From assembly GCA_001436895.1 (NCBI GenBank), contig JQAY01000010.1, positions 7,047 to 71,046 of the forward strand: 64,000 nt of DNA. Reading direction: 5' to 3'. The first letter of the stretch is position 1, and each line of letters begins with the position of its first letter. Positions 7,561 to 17,065 of the stretch are shown here, piece by piece. Under the pieces are notes generated by a model, which was not told the origin of the DNA, searched no databases, and was given only the letters and a program-made list of their open reading frames with translations. Made by a program: the position numbers and the translations under genes. Source of the DNA: Weissella confusa (GTDB lineage Bacteria > Bacillota > Bacilli > Lactobacillales > Lactobacillaceae).

Positions 7561-9366
7561 ATGAGTAAAGCTGTAAAATGGCTGCTCGGGCTAGTTGTTA
7601 TCGCACTAGCTGCAGTGGCAGCATTCTTCGCATTCGGGCGCAACGGTGGTAAACAAGCCGACCAGGATGATGCGAAGGTGGGTAAGTTGAATGTGGCGTA
7701 TAACAATCCTGAAAAGCCAATTAAGGGTGGCGATTTAAAGATTGCGGCAGTTTCGGATTCGCCATTCCAAGGATCTTATATTTCGCCTCTGGCCGATGAT
7801 GCGTTGACATCAGAGTTGTTTCAGCCAACCGGTCAAGGAACATCAGGTATTTTTGCCACGGACAAACAATTTAAGATTAATGATAAGGGTGCTGCCACAA
7901 TTGATTTTGATAAAGATGCTAAAACAGCCACAGTCACCTTGAATAAAAAGTTGACGTGGTCGGATGGTAAACCAGTGACTGCGAAAGACTATGAAATGAC
8001 TTATGAGGTCTTGGCTAACCCAGCATATGGTTCATCACGTTGGACGGATTCGTTGGCAAATATTGAGGGATTAGAAGATTTCCACAATGGCAAAACGAAT
8101 ACGATTTCTGGTTTGACGTATCCAGATGGTGAGTCTGGTAAGAAGGTTGTCATTCACTTCAAGGAACTCAAGCCAGGAATGCCATATTCGGGAAATGGTT
8201 ATTATCTTGAAAGTGTGACCCCATATCACCAAATTAAGGATATTGCGCCAGAAAAATTGGTATCATCTAAGGCAAATACAACCGAACCGCTAACATGGGG
8301 ACCGTTCAAAGTTGATAAGATTGTGCCTGGTGAGTCAATTCGTTTGACGCCAAATAAGTACTATTTTGGTGATAAGCCAAAATTGGCTTCAATTACGGAG
8401 CAAATTGTTTCAACTTCTAAAATTGCTGCTGCATTGAACGCACACAAGTATGATTTGTCAATTGATAATGTCTCATCCTTGTATAAGGAAGTTAAAAAGG
8501 CCCCTGGTTATACGATTACCGGACAAAATGATTTGTATGTGTCATTGAAGTACTTTAACTTGGGACACTATGATGCTGATAAGAGTGAAAACGTCATGGA
8601 TCGTGATACGCCTTTGCAAGATAAGAAGGTTCGACAAGCACTGGGGTATGCGCTTAATACACAACAAGTTATTGATAAGTTCTCTAACGGACTTGGAAGT
8701 CGTGCAACCTCTTTGATTCCGCCGGTATTCTCTTCTGTGCAAGATAAGTCTGCTAAGGGCTTCCCATTGAATATCAAGAAGGCGAAGACATTATTGGACG
8801 AAGCCGGTTGGAAGGTGAACAGTAAAACTGGTTACCGTGAAAAGGATGGCAAGGAGCTTGATTTGACGTACTTGGCGCGTTCTGGTAGCCCAACGGCGGA
8901 GGCTGTTACACAAAATAACATCCAACAATGGAAGAAGATTGGTGTGAAGGTTGGCTTGTACGGAGGCCGTTTGCAAGACTTCAACACTTGGAGCAAGATC
9001 GTGCAAACTGGAACTGATAACAAGTGGGATATCTCTGATGCCGCATGGGGATTGTCATCTGAGCCATCACAAATGGATTTGTTCTCTAAGGCAGCGCCAT
9101 ATAACTTGGGGCACGCAACAACGCCTGAATTAACGACAATTTTGAATGACATTGATTCACAAAAGGCAATGGATGCGTCATACCGCAAAGACGCCTTTAA
9201 GAAGTATCAAGAGTACATGAATGATGAAGCTTTTGTTATTCCAAGTTCGTTTGCGATTAAATACACACCGGTAAACAACCGTGTGTCTGGATGGACAATG
9301 GCCTATGACTCATTTGATTTGTGGGCTAAGATTGGTGTCACCTCAGATAAGTTAGCAACGAAGTAG
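7561..9366 (+). CDS. oppA: Oligopeptide-binding protein OppA, membrane-anchored without lipobox
   Basis: Extracellular solute-binding protein (SBP_bac_5) that delivers oligopeptides to OppBC. The core begins at KGGDLKIAAVSDSPF and includes TVTLNKKLTWSDGKPVTAKDY and the VRQALGYALNTQQV segment typical of the family. The start is ATG 7561, preceded by GGGGGATATTTT; an upstream TTG in frame lacks an RBS. The N-terminus, MSKAVKWLLGLVVIALAAVA, is a hydrophobic helix with no cysteine, so it cannot be a lipoprotein as OppA usually is; an uncleaved membrane anchor is the simplest reading. 601 aa. Last gene of the operon, closed by a strong terminator. Confidence 0.93.
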   Translation: MSKAVKWLLGLVVIALAAVAAFFAFGRNGGKQADQDDAKVGKLNVAYNNPEKPIKGGDLKIAAVSDSPFQGSYISPLADDALTSELFQPTGQGTSGIFATDKQFKINDKGAATIDFDKDAKTATVTLNKKLTWSDGKPVTAKDYEMTYEVLANPAYGSSRWTDSLANIEGLEDFHNGKTNTISGLTYPDGESGKKVVIHFKELKPGMPYSGNGYYLESVTPYHQIKDIAPEKLVSSKANTTEPLTWGPFKVDKIVPGESIRLTPNKYYFGDKPKLASITEQIVSTSKIAAALNAHKYDLSIDNVSSLYKEVKKAPGYTITGQNDLYVSLKYFNLGHYDADKSENVMDRDTPLQDKKVRQALGYALNTQQVIDKFSNGLGSRATSLIPPVFSSVQDKSAKGFPLNIKKAKTLLDEAGWKVNSKTGYREKDGKELDLTYLARSGSPTAEAVTQNNIQQWKKIGVKVGLYGGRLQDFNTWSKIVQTGTDNKWDISDAAWGLSSEPSQMDLFSKAAPYNLGHATTPELTTILNDIDSQKAMDASYRKDAFKKYQEYMNDEAFVIPSSFAIKYTPVNNRVSGWTMAYDSFDLWAKIGVTSDKLATK

Positions 9367-9385
9367 TTTTAAAATGATTTGAATC

Positions 9386-9418
9386 AGACTCGTGACCTAG
9401 TCGCGGGTCTATTTTTTT
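9386..9418 (+). terminator. Terminator of the opp operon
   Basis: AGACTCGTGAC pairs with GTCGCGGGTCT (11 bp, three G-T pairs, 3-nt loop), followed by TATTTTTTT. The RBS of the next gene directly follows the T-run. Confidence 0.8.
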
Positions 9419-9428
9419 AGGAGGGGTT

Positions 9429-11177
9429 ATGCGACTGTTTTTTCGTTTAAAATGGTTTATCAAGCAGGAATGGCGTTCCTATCTAATGGGCATTTTGTCG
9501 TTGATTGGGGTAGCAATTTTTGGATTAATGCCACCTGCGATGATTGGAAATTTTGTCAATTTATTGGCAGATAATCGTTTCACATGGGATGCGATGTGGC
9601 AGATTGTGGGTTTGATTTTATTGACAACAATCGGCCAGTATATCTTGCGGTTTGGCTGGTCGTATTTTATTTGGGGAACTTCTGCTCGCTTAGAACGGGT
9701 GTTACGTATTCGATTGTTGTCGCATTACCTTGAGATGGATAAGCCTTTTTTCCAACGCTACCGAACAGGTGATTTATTGGCACACGCAACGAATGATGTA
9801 AGTCAATTACAACGAGTAGCTGGTAATGGTGTGTTGCAATTGTTTGATGCTATCATCACCGGCATTTCCGTAATTTTGGCAATGGGGGTGATTGTAAACC
9901 CTTGGCTGACGGCTATTGCGGTCCTACCGCTATTAGGCATTACGCTGATTGCTCAGTTGCTAGGTGGCAGTATTCATAAGGCGTTCACGAATGTTCAGGA
10001 TGCCTTTTCACGGCTGAATAATAAGACGCAGGAATCATTAATGGGTATCAAAGTGTTAAAAACACTTGGCCAGAGTCATGAGGATATTGCGGATTTTGAA
10101 ACTCAGGTGAATCATTCAATTCATGTGACGCGACGTGCAGCGCGATTAGATGCGTTATTTGATCCGGCCATTACAGTCTTAACGGGTATCTCTTTTGTCG
10201 GAACAATTATTTATGGTGGTTATTTAGTTCAAACTAGCCAACTTTCAATAGGGCATTTGATTACGTTTGTCACCTATCTATCTCAATTGGTTTGGCCATT
10301 TATGAGCTTGGGCTTCTTCTTTAATAACTTGCAACGGGGTAATGCGGCCTATGATCGTATTATGAATTTGCTAGCTGAGCAGCCAGATACCATTAATGCG
10401 ACGGGCGTTAACGGCGTGCCGAGTGGTGATGTTTTCATAGATATCAAATCATTCACATACCCCAATGCGAACGAGCCAGCGCTGCGCAATGTGCGGGCTA
10501 AAATCAAAGCGGGCGAAACGTTGGGACTAGTTGGTAGTGTTGGGGCCGGTAAGAGCACTTTAATTCAGTTGCTGTTACGTGAGTATGATCAATATAATGG
10601 TGCAATTACAGTAGGCGATGCTGATATTCGTGATTACAACAAGGATACCTATTTACCAGCAATCGGGTATGTGCCACAAGATAATTTTTTGTTTTCAACC
10701 ACTATTTTGGAAAATATACGGTTTGCTGATCCTAGTGTTTCTGAAGAAAAGGTCCGCGAAGCCGCAAAATGGGCCGCATTGGATGAAGATGTATTGGGGT
10801 TGCCAGATGGATATAATACCCAGGTTGGTGAACAAGGTATTTCGCTTTCCGGTGGGCAACGACAACGTTTGGCCATTGCACGGGCGTTAATTATTGACCC
10901 GGAAATTTTAATTTTAGATGATGCGCTGTCAGCAGTGGATGCAAAGACAGAGAAAAACATATTAGCGGCAATCAGGGCACAACGCCAAGGCAAGACAACG
11001 ATTATTGCCACGCATCGGTTGAGTGCGATTGTCGCAGCGGCTGAAACACTTGTCTTTGATCATGGCGCAGTTGTTGAACGAGGTAACCATGATGATTTGA
11101 TGGCACAAGCGGGTTGGTATGCTAAAACATATGCCGCACAACAAGTTGCTGAAAAGATGGAAAGTGAGGTTGAATAG
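9429..11177 (+). CDS. Heterodimeric ABC exporter, subunit with degenerate ATPase site
   Basis: Half-transporter of the multidrug/lipid exporter class (LmrCD, BmrCD, YheIH-like): about six membrane helices (residues 15-300) then an ATPase domain. Walker A is GSVGAGKS near residue 365, signature LSGGQRQR, Walker B ILILDDALSAVD, H-loop ATHRLS. The catalytic glutamate after Walker B is Asp (LDDA), which in heterodimeric exporters marks the non-hydrolysing composite site. The stop codon overlaps no sequence of the next gene but abuts its ATG exactly. Substrate cannot be told. 582 aa is normal. RBS GGAGGGG. Confidence 0.9.
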   Translation: MRLFFRLKWFIKQEWRSYLMGILSLIGVAIFGLMPPAMIGNFVNLLADNRFTWDAMWQIVGLILLTTIGQYILRFGWSYFIWGTSARLERVLRIRLLSHYLEMDKPFFQRYRTGDLLAHATNDVSQLQRVAGNGVLQLFDAIITGISVILAMGVIVNPWLTAIAVLPLLGITLIAQLLGGSIHKAFTNVQDAFSRLNNKTQESLMGIKVLKTLGQSHEDIADFETQVNHSIHVTRRAARLDALFDPAITVLTGISFVGTIIYGGYLVQTSQLSIGHLITFVTYLSQLVWPFMSLGFFFNNLQRGNAAYDRIMNLLAEQPDTINATGVNGVPSGDVFIDIKSFTYPNANEPALRNVRAKIKAGETLGLVGSVGAGKSTLIQLLLREYDQYNGAITVGDADIRDYNKDTYLPAIGYVPQDNFLFSTTILENIRFADPSVSEEKVREAAKWAALDEDVLGLPDGYNTQVGEQGISLSGGQRQRLAIARALIIDPEILILDDALSAVDAKTEKNILAAIRAQRQGKTTIIATHRLSAIVAAAETLVFDHGAVVERGNHDDLMAQAGWYAKTYAAQQVAEKMESEVE

Positions 11178-12959
11178 ATGGATAAAACGGAGTCTGTTTG
11201 GACAAAGAAGATGGGGCCTCGCGAACAGTGGCGAATTGTCCGGGCGTTGTTCGGCTTTATGCAACCATTTGCCAAATATTTTTATTCGGCGCTACTATTG
11301 GCGGGAATAATTTCAGTGTTGAATGTGGTGATGCCGAGAGTGTTACAAGATTTTATGAACAATCATCTTCACAGTACGAGTCCACAGTGGCGAATTTTGG
11401 TGATGTTTGCGCTCATCTACCTGGCCTTGACGTTAGTTAAAGCAGTGATTCAATTCTTCCAAGATTACTGGTTTATGTCTGCTGCTGAGTTCATGGTCGA
11501 AGCAGTCCGTATGAAGCTTTACCGTAAGTTACATACACTTGGAATGCGATATTTCGACCAAACACCAGCTGGTTCATTAGTGTCACGCGTTACGAATGAT
11601 ACAGCAACTTTTGAATCGTTTTGGCAACTCTTTTTAACTTTAACAATCGGTCTTTTTTCAATTGTGTCAGCGTTTATAGCGATGTGGCTAACTAATGTAC
11701 AAGTTACGTTGGTGACGTTGATATTCGTGCCACTTTTAATTGGTAGTATTTGGCTATATCAGGTGTTTGCGACAAGTGCGTATCGCAGTATGCGTGAAAA
11801 AATTTCAGCGCTAAATGCCCAGTTAGCAGAAGCAATCACGGGTATTTCCGTCATTCAACAATTTAGACAGGAGGACCGTATTGCCACTGAATTTGATACG
11901 ACGAATGAAAGTTATTATCGCTCGCGTGTTCGCATGGTCAAGACAAATTCATTGTTACTTTCACCAATGGTTGATTTACTATATGGTGCAGCGATAATCG
12001 CGGTGTTGTTGATGTTTGGTTGGACTAGTGAACGCCAAATCGTGGCAGCCGGAACCGTATATGCCTTTTTGTCATATGTTGGCTCGTTTTATAATCCAAT
12101 TGATGCAGCGATGGACTCATTGTCTGCTTTTCAAGATGGCATCGTGGCAGGAAATCGAATTTTAGCTATTTTGGCGGACGAGACTGTGGAACCCAAGCAG
12201 TTAGTAAATGCTTCAAATGTGGTTCAAGACGGTAAGGTTGAGTTTAAACATGTTAGTTTTTCATACGATGGTCAACAGGATGTTTTAAAAAACATTAGCT
12301 TCGTTGCTGAACCAGGGCAGACAGTGGCGTTAGTTGGACACACTGGTTCGGGTAAGTCGTCTGCCATCAACGCGATGATGCGCTTTTACGAGTTTCAATC
12401 TGGAGATATCTTAATTGATGATCAAGATATCCGGTCGCTTGATTTGGCGATTTTCAGACGTGAAGTGGGCCTTGTGTTACAGGATCCGTACTTGTTTTAT
12501 GGGGATGTTATGTCGAATATCCGGATGTTTGATGAGACGATTACTGATGCGCAAATCGAAGCAGCAGCGACATTTGTTCATGCGAATGAGTTTATTGACA
12601 AATTACCAAATCGATATCACGAAGCGGTTGCTGAACGTGGCGCTGGATTTTCATCGGGGCAGCGACAGTTAATTTCGTTTGCACGTACAATTGTGAGAAA
12701 TCCTAAAATTCTTGTGTTGGACGAAGCAACGGCTGATGTTGATACTGAAACAGAAACAATCATTCAGTCGTCTTTGGCGGCAATGCGTCAGTCTAGAACG
12801 ACGATTGTGATTGCCCATCGCTTGTCTACCATTAAAGATGCCGATTTAATTTTGGTATTAGACAATGGTGAAATCGTTGAACGGGGTACCCACAATGATT
12901 TGTTGACACTAGGTGGTCAATATGCTGATTTATACAAGATGCAGACAGGAACCATATAA
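11178..12959 (+). CDS. Heterodimeric ABC exporter, catalytic subunit
   Basis: Partner of the preceding half-transporter. Six membrane helices in the first 320 residues, then an ATPase with Walker A GHTGSGKS, Walker B ILVLDEATADVD (canonical catalytic Glu) and H-loop IAHRLS. Its signature is FSSGQRQ rather than LSGGQ; this departure faces the other subunit's degenerate Walker B, so together the two form one consensus and one degenerate ATP site, as in TM287/288-type exporters. The ATG follows the TAG of the upstream gene with no gap. 593 aa. Confidence 0.9.
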   Translation: MDKTESVWTKKMGPREQWRIVRALFGFMQPFAKYFYSALLLAGIISVLNVVMPRVLQDFMNNHLHSTSPQWRILVMFALIYLALTLVKAVIQFFQDYWFMSAAEFMVEAVRMKLYRKLHTLGMRYFDQTPAGSLVSRVTNDTATFESFWQLFLTLTIGLFSIVSAFIAMWLTNVQVTLVTLIFVPLLIGSIWLYQVFATSAYRSMREKISALNAQLAEAITGISVIQQFRQEDRIATEFDTTNESYYRSRVRMVKTNSLLLSPMVDLLYGAAIIAVLLMFGWTSERQIVAAGTVYAFLSYVGSFYNPIDAAMDSLSAFQDGIVAGNRILAILADETVEPKQLVNASNVVQDGKVEFKHVSFSYDGQQDVLKNISFVAEPGQTVALVGHTGSGKSSAINAMMRFYEFQSGDILIDDQDIRSLDLAIFRREVGLVLQDPYLFYGDVMSNIRMFDETITDAQIEAAATFVHANEFIDKLPNRYHEAVAERGAGFSSGQRQLISFARTIVRNPKILVLDEATADVDTETETIIQSSLAAMRQSRTTIVIAHRLSTIKDADLILVLDNGEIVERGTHNDLLTLGGQYADLYKMQTGTI

Positions 12960-12970
12960 ACAACAAAAAT

Positions 12971-13014
12971 AAAAGCAACCGAGAATCATTAAAGATTTCT
13001 CGGTTGCTTTTTTG
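12971..13014. terminator. Bidirectional terminator between exporter and pbp1A
   Basis: AAAAGCAACCGAGAA pairs with TTCTCGGTTGCTTTT (15 bp), U-rich on both strands. It serves the converging exporter operon and the recU-pbp1A operon. Confidence 0.85.
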
Positions 13015-13018
13015 CTAA

Positions 13019-15283
13019 TTATTCATCTTGTTTACGTTCTTGCGAAGAAGAACTAGCAGGTGTTGAACTTGAGCTTTGAGCTGATGAACTAGCAGGCGTT
13101 GAAGAGCTTGCTGGTTCACTTGATGAATCAGATGCCTCTGATGAGCTTTCAGCAGGTTGTGATGAACTACTCATTGCGGAACTTACCGTTGGCGCAGAAC
13201 TAGATGTAGAACGTGAAGAGTATGAAGGTGTGGACGTTGAGGCAACACCGACTGTCTTTTCATTCGCTACGTTAGCTCCGGCAACTTGGTATTCCTTCTT
13301 TCCATTAACAGTCACTTGCTTAACAGTAGAAGGGACTGTCCAGTCCGTGCCATCCATTGAAGAATCAGACATAACGTAATCCATCAACGCACCATAGACC
13401 TTCAACATGATGTATTGTTCGTTACCAGTCAAATCGTGGCCAACCTCGTTTGGATCGTCATAACCTGTCCAAACAGAAATGGCAGCACTCTTAGTGTATC
13501 CAGTGAACCAAGTATCCATTGCTGAATCAGCTGACATGTTTGAATCTTCGCCATAAGCGACTGTTCCTGTCTTACCAGCTTGATTATAAGCATCGGTTGC
13601 AATCATCTTGGCGTATGAATCGCTGATAACCGACTTCAACATGCTTGTCATCATGAAGGCTGTAGAAGACTTCATAGCCTCTGAGCCCTTAGAACTAAAC
13701 TTCTTCACGGCACCACTACGGTCGGTAATCTTAGAAATATAAGATGGCTTGTAATAAGTACCACCATTTGCGAATGCTGAGTAGGCAGCTGCTTCTTGCT
13801 CAGTTGAAATGTCGATTCCAATGGCGTTTGAGGCAACCATCTCCTTAGGATCTTCGTTAATACCGAGCTTCTTAAGGAATGCAGAAGATTTGTCATAACC
13901 AACTTCTTGCAACGTTTGAACGGCAGGGATGTTACGAGATTGTGCAATCGCTGTACGCATTGAAATCGTACCAAGGTAACGGTGGTCAAAGTCATTCACG
14001 GAGATGTTTGTGCCAGGATACTTGTAGGCATTGTCATCAACGGCGTGGTTCGTTGACCAGTTCATATCTTCGATTGCTGGACCGTATGCGACCAAAGGCT
14101 TAGCTGTTGATCCAGATGAACGCTTGGTGTTAGTTGCGTGGTTGGTACCAAATAGGGTTGTTTCTTTACGACCACCAATTTGGGCAATCACATCACCGTT
14201 GCGAGGGTCGGTAACTGTCAAACCAACTTGCATCTCATCATCAGGCCAAGCAACGTAGTTTTCTGTGTTAACAATGTTGTAGGCGCGGTTCTGTACCTTT
14301 GGCTCAAGATTCGTTTGAATCGTCAAACCGTCAGTGTCAGGATTGTAGCCAAGGCTCTTCAATTCAGCATTAACCGATGTGATGTACGCTTGGTTAATCT
14401 TGGTCTTTTCTTCAGAATTTTCAAGTTGATCAGAGTGGGTTGATACCAAACCATCATCAATTGGCGTCTTCATATACTCGTTGGCCTTGGCCGTTGAGAT
14501 AACCCCGTTTTGAGCCATTGCTTCAAGTACTTCATCACGTCGATTCTTGGCATCCTTGGGGTTGTTATATGGATCGTAACCAGTTGGTGATTGTGGTAAA
14601 CCAGCCAACAATGCCATTTGAGGCGTTGACAATTGGTTAAGCGACTTACCGAAGTAGTAATCAGCCGCTGTCTTCATACCATAAACACCGTTACCCATAT
14701 AAACCTTGTTCATATAAAGTGTCAAAATTTGATTCTTTGAATACTGCTTTTCAAGCTTCAAAGCCAGCCAAGCTTCTTGCGCCTTACGCTTCAACGTTTG
14801 GTCACTAGCCGCTGTTGAGAAAACAGTCAACTTAATCAATTGTTGCGTTAGGGTAGAACCACCTTGCAAACCAAGTGATGAACCAGTGAAGTTAGCAAAT
14901 GCAGCGCCGAGAATACGGCGAGGATCAACACCGTGGTGCTTGTAAAAACGACGATCCTCGATTGAAACTACGGCCATACGCATTTCTTGTGGAATCTCAG
15001 ATTGCTTGGCAATCTCACGCTTTTGTGAGCCACTTGTATAGAAAACGTCACCGTTCTTATCCAAGTATTGGGTTTGTGAAGTGCCGACAAGAGCAGCATT
15101 TGTCACTTTAGGTGCTGATGAAGCATAGTAGGTGAAAGCACCAACTCCGGCCAATGTGCCGGCTGCGCCAAGCGTCACAAGCGTTAGCAACGTATACTTT
15201 GTATAGCGCTTCCACTTTGAAGTTGGCTGGGATGTCTTCTTTTTTGAGCGTAACCTTTGCACGCGTGACATCTCTTCTGTCAT
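13019..15283 (-). CDS. pbp1A: Class A penicillin-binding protein 1A
   Basis: Bifunctional peptidoglycan polymerase and crosslinker at the outer membrane face. Cytoplasmic basic tail (1-28), one membrane helix (about 31-54), GT51 transglycosylase with catalytic Glu109 in IEDRRFYKHHGVD and the GGSTLTQQLIK motif (141-151), then the transpeptidase domain with S392-T-A-K395, S449-R-N451 and K571-T-G-T574. Residues from about 670 to 754 are a low-complexity Ser/Pro/Ala tail, probably an unstructured wall-spanning region. The start at ATG 15283 has AAGGAGAA upstream. It follows recU with a 15-bp gap, the same recU-ponA order as in Bacillus. GpsB, a known regulator of PBP1-type enzymes, is encoded 1.4 kb away. 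Confidence 0.95.
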   Translation of the reverse strand: MTEEMSRVQRLRSKKKTSQPTSKWKRYTKYTLLTLVTLGAAGTLAGVGAFTYYASSAPKVTNAALVGTSQTQYLDKNGDVFYTSGSQKREIAKQSEIPQEMRMAVVSIEDRRFYKHHGVDPRRILGAAFANFTGSSLGLQGGSTLTQQLIKLTVFSTAASDQTLKRKAQEAWLALKLEKQYSKNQILTLYMNKVYMGNGVYGMKTAADYYFGKSLNQLSTPQMALLAGLPQSPTGYDPYNNPKDAKNRRDEVLEAMAQNGVISTAKANEYMKTPIDDGLVSTHSDQLENSEEKTKINQAYITSVNAELKSLGYNPDTDGLTIQTNLEPKVQNRAYNIVNTENYVAWPDDEMQVGLTVTDPRNGDVIAQIGGRKETTLFGTNHATNTKRSSGSTAKPLVAYGPAIEDMNWSTNHAVDDNAYKYPGTNISVNDFDHRYLGTISMRTAIAQSRNIPAVQTLQEVGYDKSSAFLKKLGINEDPKEMVASNAIGIDISTEQEAAAYSAFANGGTYYKPSYISKITDRSGAVKKFSSKGSEAMKSSTAFMMTSMLKSVISDSYAKMIATDAYNQAGKTGTVAYGEDSNMSADSAMDTWFTGYTKSAAISVWTGYDDPNEVGHDLTGNEQYIMLKVYGALMDYVMSDSSMDGTDWTVPSTVKQVTVNGKKEYQVAGANVANEKTVGVASTSTPSYSSRSTSSSAPTVSSAMSSSSQPAESSSEASDSSSEPASSSTPASSSAQSSSSTPASSSSQERKQDE

Positions 15284-15298
15284 AACAAATAGTTCTCC

Positions 15299-15904
15299 TT
15301 ATACTTTACGTTGATTAAGCAATTCATCAATAGCGGTTAAGTAGGGCGTGGTTGGGTTGATTCCGAGGGGAACTAACGCACCTTCTGCCTTAATAACGTC
15401 GTATGGAATCGACTTTCGTTGGGTTTCTTGATTATCCCAATAAGTGAATAATAGCTCTGCCCAAATGACGTATGTCTCATTTAGGTTGGAAAAGCGAATA
15501 ATCATGAAAGCGAGTCCATGCTGTGTAACCACTTGCTTCAAATGCTTAATCTGATGTTCATGGACATTTTTCAAAGGAAATGACTGCTTATTGGTCGTTT
15601 CCTTCGCATCGAAGTCGATATATTGCCCATTATAAACACCATTGTAATCTGTGGTAGAAGCCTGTCTAAAATATGCTTCCGTAATTTTCGCAGCTGAACG
15701 GGCGGGGTAGCTAACGTTAACAATTTGAATAGGCGTGGGCTTTTTATGAATCACAGCCGTATCTGTTGCTAGGTAGTACGCATTTGCGTCGTTCAAATCA
15801 TTTTCCAATGACATGCCACGATTACTTTGGGAAACACCTTTTGAGACCGGCTTTGAAAACGCACTCGGATTAAATTGGCGTCCATTTGGATAGTTAATAG
15901 CCAT
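15299..15904 (-). CDS. recU: Holliday junction resolvase RecU
   Basis: Cuts four-way DNA junctions in recombination and chromosome segregation. RecU features seen: an N-terminal MAINYPNGRQF arm, GMSLENDLNDANAYYL (residues about 29-44), the metal-binding core DYNGVYNGQYIDFDAKETT, and the helix HQIKHLKQVVTQHG followed by AFMIIRFSN. 201 aa is typical. It is first gene of a two-gene operon with pbp1A. Its promoter (TATAAT on the minus strand at 15942-15937) is back to back with that of ypsA. Confidence 0.93.
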   Translation of the reverse strand: MAINYPNGRQFNPSAFSKPVSKGVSQSNRGMSLENDLNDANAYYLATDTAVIHKKPTPIQIVNVSYPARSAAKITEAYFRQASTTDYNGVYNGQYIDFDAKETTNKQSFPLKNVHEHQIKHLKQVVTQHGLAFMIIRFSNLNETYVIWAELLFTYWDNQETQRKSIPYDVIKAEGALVPLGINPTTPYLTAIDELLNQRKV

Positions 15905-15936
15905 TTCGTACTCCTGCGTCTTAAGGTATCCTTTAT

Positions 15937-15966
15937 ATTATAGCAAAATGACAATTATTCTGACAA
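15937..15966 (-). promoter_or_regulatory. Promoter of recU-pbp1A
   Basis: On the minus strand, TTGTCA (15966-15961), 18-nt spacer, TATAAT (15942-15937). Its -35 region nearly touches a plus-strand TATAAT at 15974-15979 serving ypsA, so the two promoters overlap. Confidence 0.6.
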
Positions 15967-16007
15967 ACTTTCCTATAATGTAAGTAATACGTAAAGAGGT
16001 GATGACG

Positions 16008-16589
16008 TTGACAGTTGATGGTGAATTGCATCGAATTTGGATTACAGGGTTCCGCAGTTATGAGTTGGGCGTGATGGGGACAAAAGACCCAAAGTTGATG
16101 GTAATTAAGTATGCATTGCGTAAAATTTTGGAAAACGCGATTCAAGATGGTACTGATTGGTTGATCACTGGTGGCCAATTAGGCATTGAACAATGGGCGA
16201 TTGAAGTTGCGTTGGAATTGCGGGACGAAGCTTACCCTGAGTTCCAGATTGCGTTGATGACGCCGTTTAGTAAATTTGGTAGCCAATGGAATGAAGCAAA
16301 TGCCGAAAAATTGACGCAGCTAAAGTCATCAGTCAATTTTACAAGCGCTGTTTCGCAGGGTGACTTTGCAGGACGCAATCAAATGGTGACTTACCAGAAT
16401 TTTATGTTAACGCACACTGATGAAGCTGTTATTTTCTTTGATGAAGAAGCAACTGAATCGAAGGCGCGATATGATGATGTTGCCATCCACGATTTTGCGG
16501 AAAACCACGATTACCCGGTGCGCCGGGTGGATTTGGACCGTTTGCAAGACTACGCAACGGAGTACCAAGAAACGCTTTGGGAAGACTAG
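16008..16589 (+). CDS. ypsA: YpsA family protein (DUF1273, SLOG-like)
   Basis: Member of the YpsA family linked to cell division and stress in Firmicutes; biochemical role not established. Visible motifs: WITGFRSYELGV at the start, a DWLITGGQLGIEQWAIEVAL block and LMTPFSKFGSQWNE, consistent with a Rossmann-like nucleotide-binding fold of the SLOG/DprA kind. The start is chosen as TTG 16008, because AGAGGTGAT ends about five to eight bases before it; ATG 16002 and GTG 15999 would lie on top of that RBS. Product 193 aa. It precedes gpsB, the conserved neighbour in Bacilli. Confidence 0.85.
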   Translation: MTVDGELHRIWITGFRSYELGVMGTKDPKLMVIKYALRKILENAIQDGTDWLITGGQLGIEQWAIEVALELRDEAYPEFQIALMTPFSKFGSQWNEANAEKLTQLKSSVNFTSAVSQGDFAGRNQMVTYQNFMLTHTDEAVIFFDEEATESKARYDDVAIHDFAENHDYPVRRVDLDRLQDYATEYQETLWED

Positions 16590-16677
16590 GGCACAAACAA
16601 TTCACATAAAGTGCTTTTGTAACTGAGTTTAAAACCTGTTAAACTAATAATACGAACAAAACGGAGGAGTCCTAGTG

Positions 16678-17046
16678 ATGGAAAACGTGCTACACAACCG
16701 CGAGGAAATTTTGACGAAGGAATTTAAGAAGACGCGTATCGGTACTGGATACGATATGACGGATGTCGATGCTTTCTTGGATGAAATCATGTCAGATTAT
16801 CAAGCGTTCCAAAGTAATATTGATGAATTGACGACACAAAACGAGAAGTTGAAGGCGCAAGTTGCTGAATTGACGAAGCAAGTATCAGCTGCGGCAACGG
16901 CGCCTAAGGCATCTCCAGCGCCAGTGGCAAACACAAACATGGATATTTTGAAGCGTTTGTCTAACTTGGAACGCCGTGTATTTGGTACGGCTTCAGAAGC
17001 GCCAACACCAGTTGCTGAAGAAAAGGCTACACAAACGGCTGAATAA
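16678..17046 (+). CDS. gpsB: Cell division regulator GpsB
   Basis: DivIVA-like adaptor that couples division with peptidoglycan synthases, including PBP1A. The N-terminal lipid-binding coiled coil is recognisable: LTKEFKKTRIGTGYDMTDVD then AFLDEIMSDY (residues about 11-40), followed by a coiled coil (ELTTQNEKLKAQVAELTKQV). A Pro/Ala linker leads to the C-terminal NMDILKRLSNLERRVFG oligomerisation segment. The RBS GGAGGA favours ATG 16678 (9-nt spacing), although GTG 16675 is possible. 122 aa. Followed directly by rnpB. Confidence 0.92.
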   Translation: MENVLHNREEILTKEFKKTRIGTGYDMTDVDAFLDEIMSDYQAFQSNIDELTTQNEKLKAQVAELTKQVSAAATAPKASPAPVANTNMDILKRLSNLERRVFGTASEAPTPVAEEKATQTAE

Positions 17047-17065
17047 GTGTATAATAAGTAAATAC

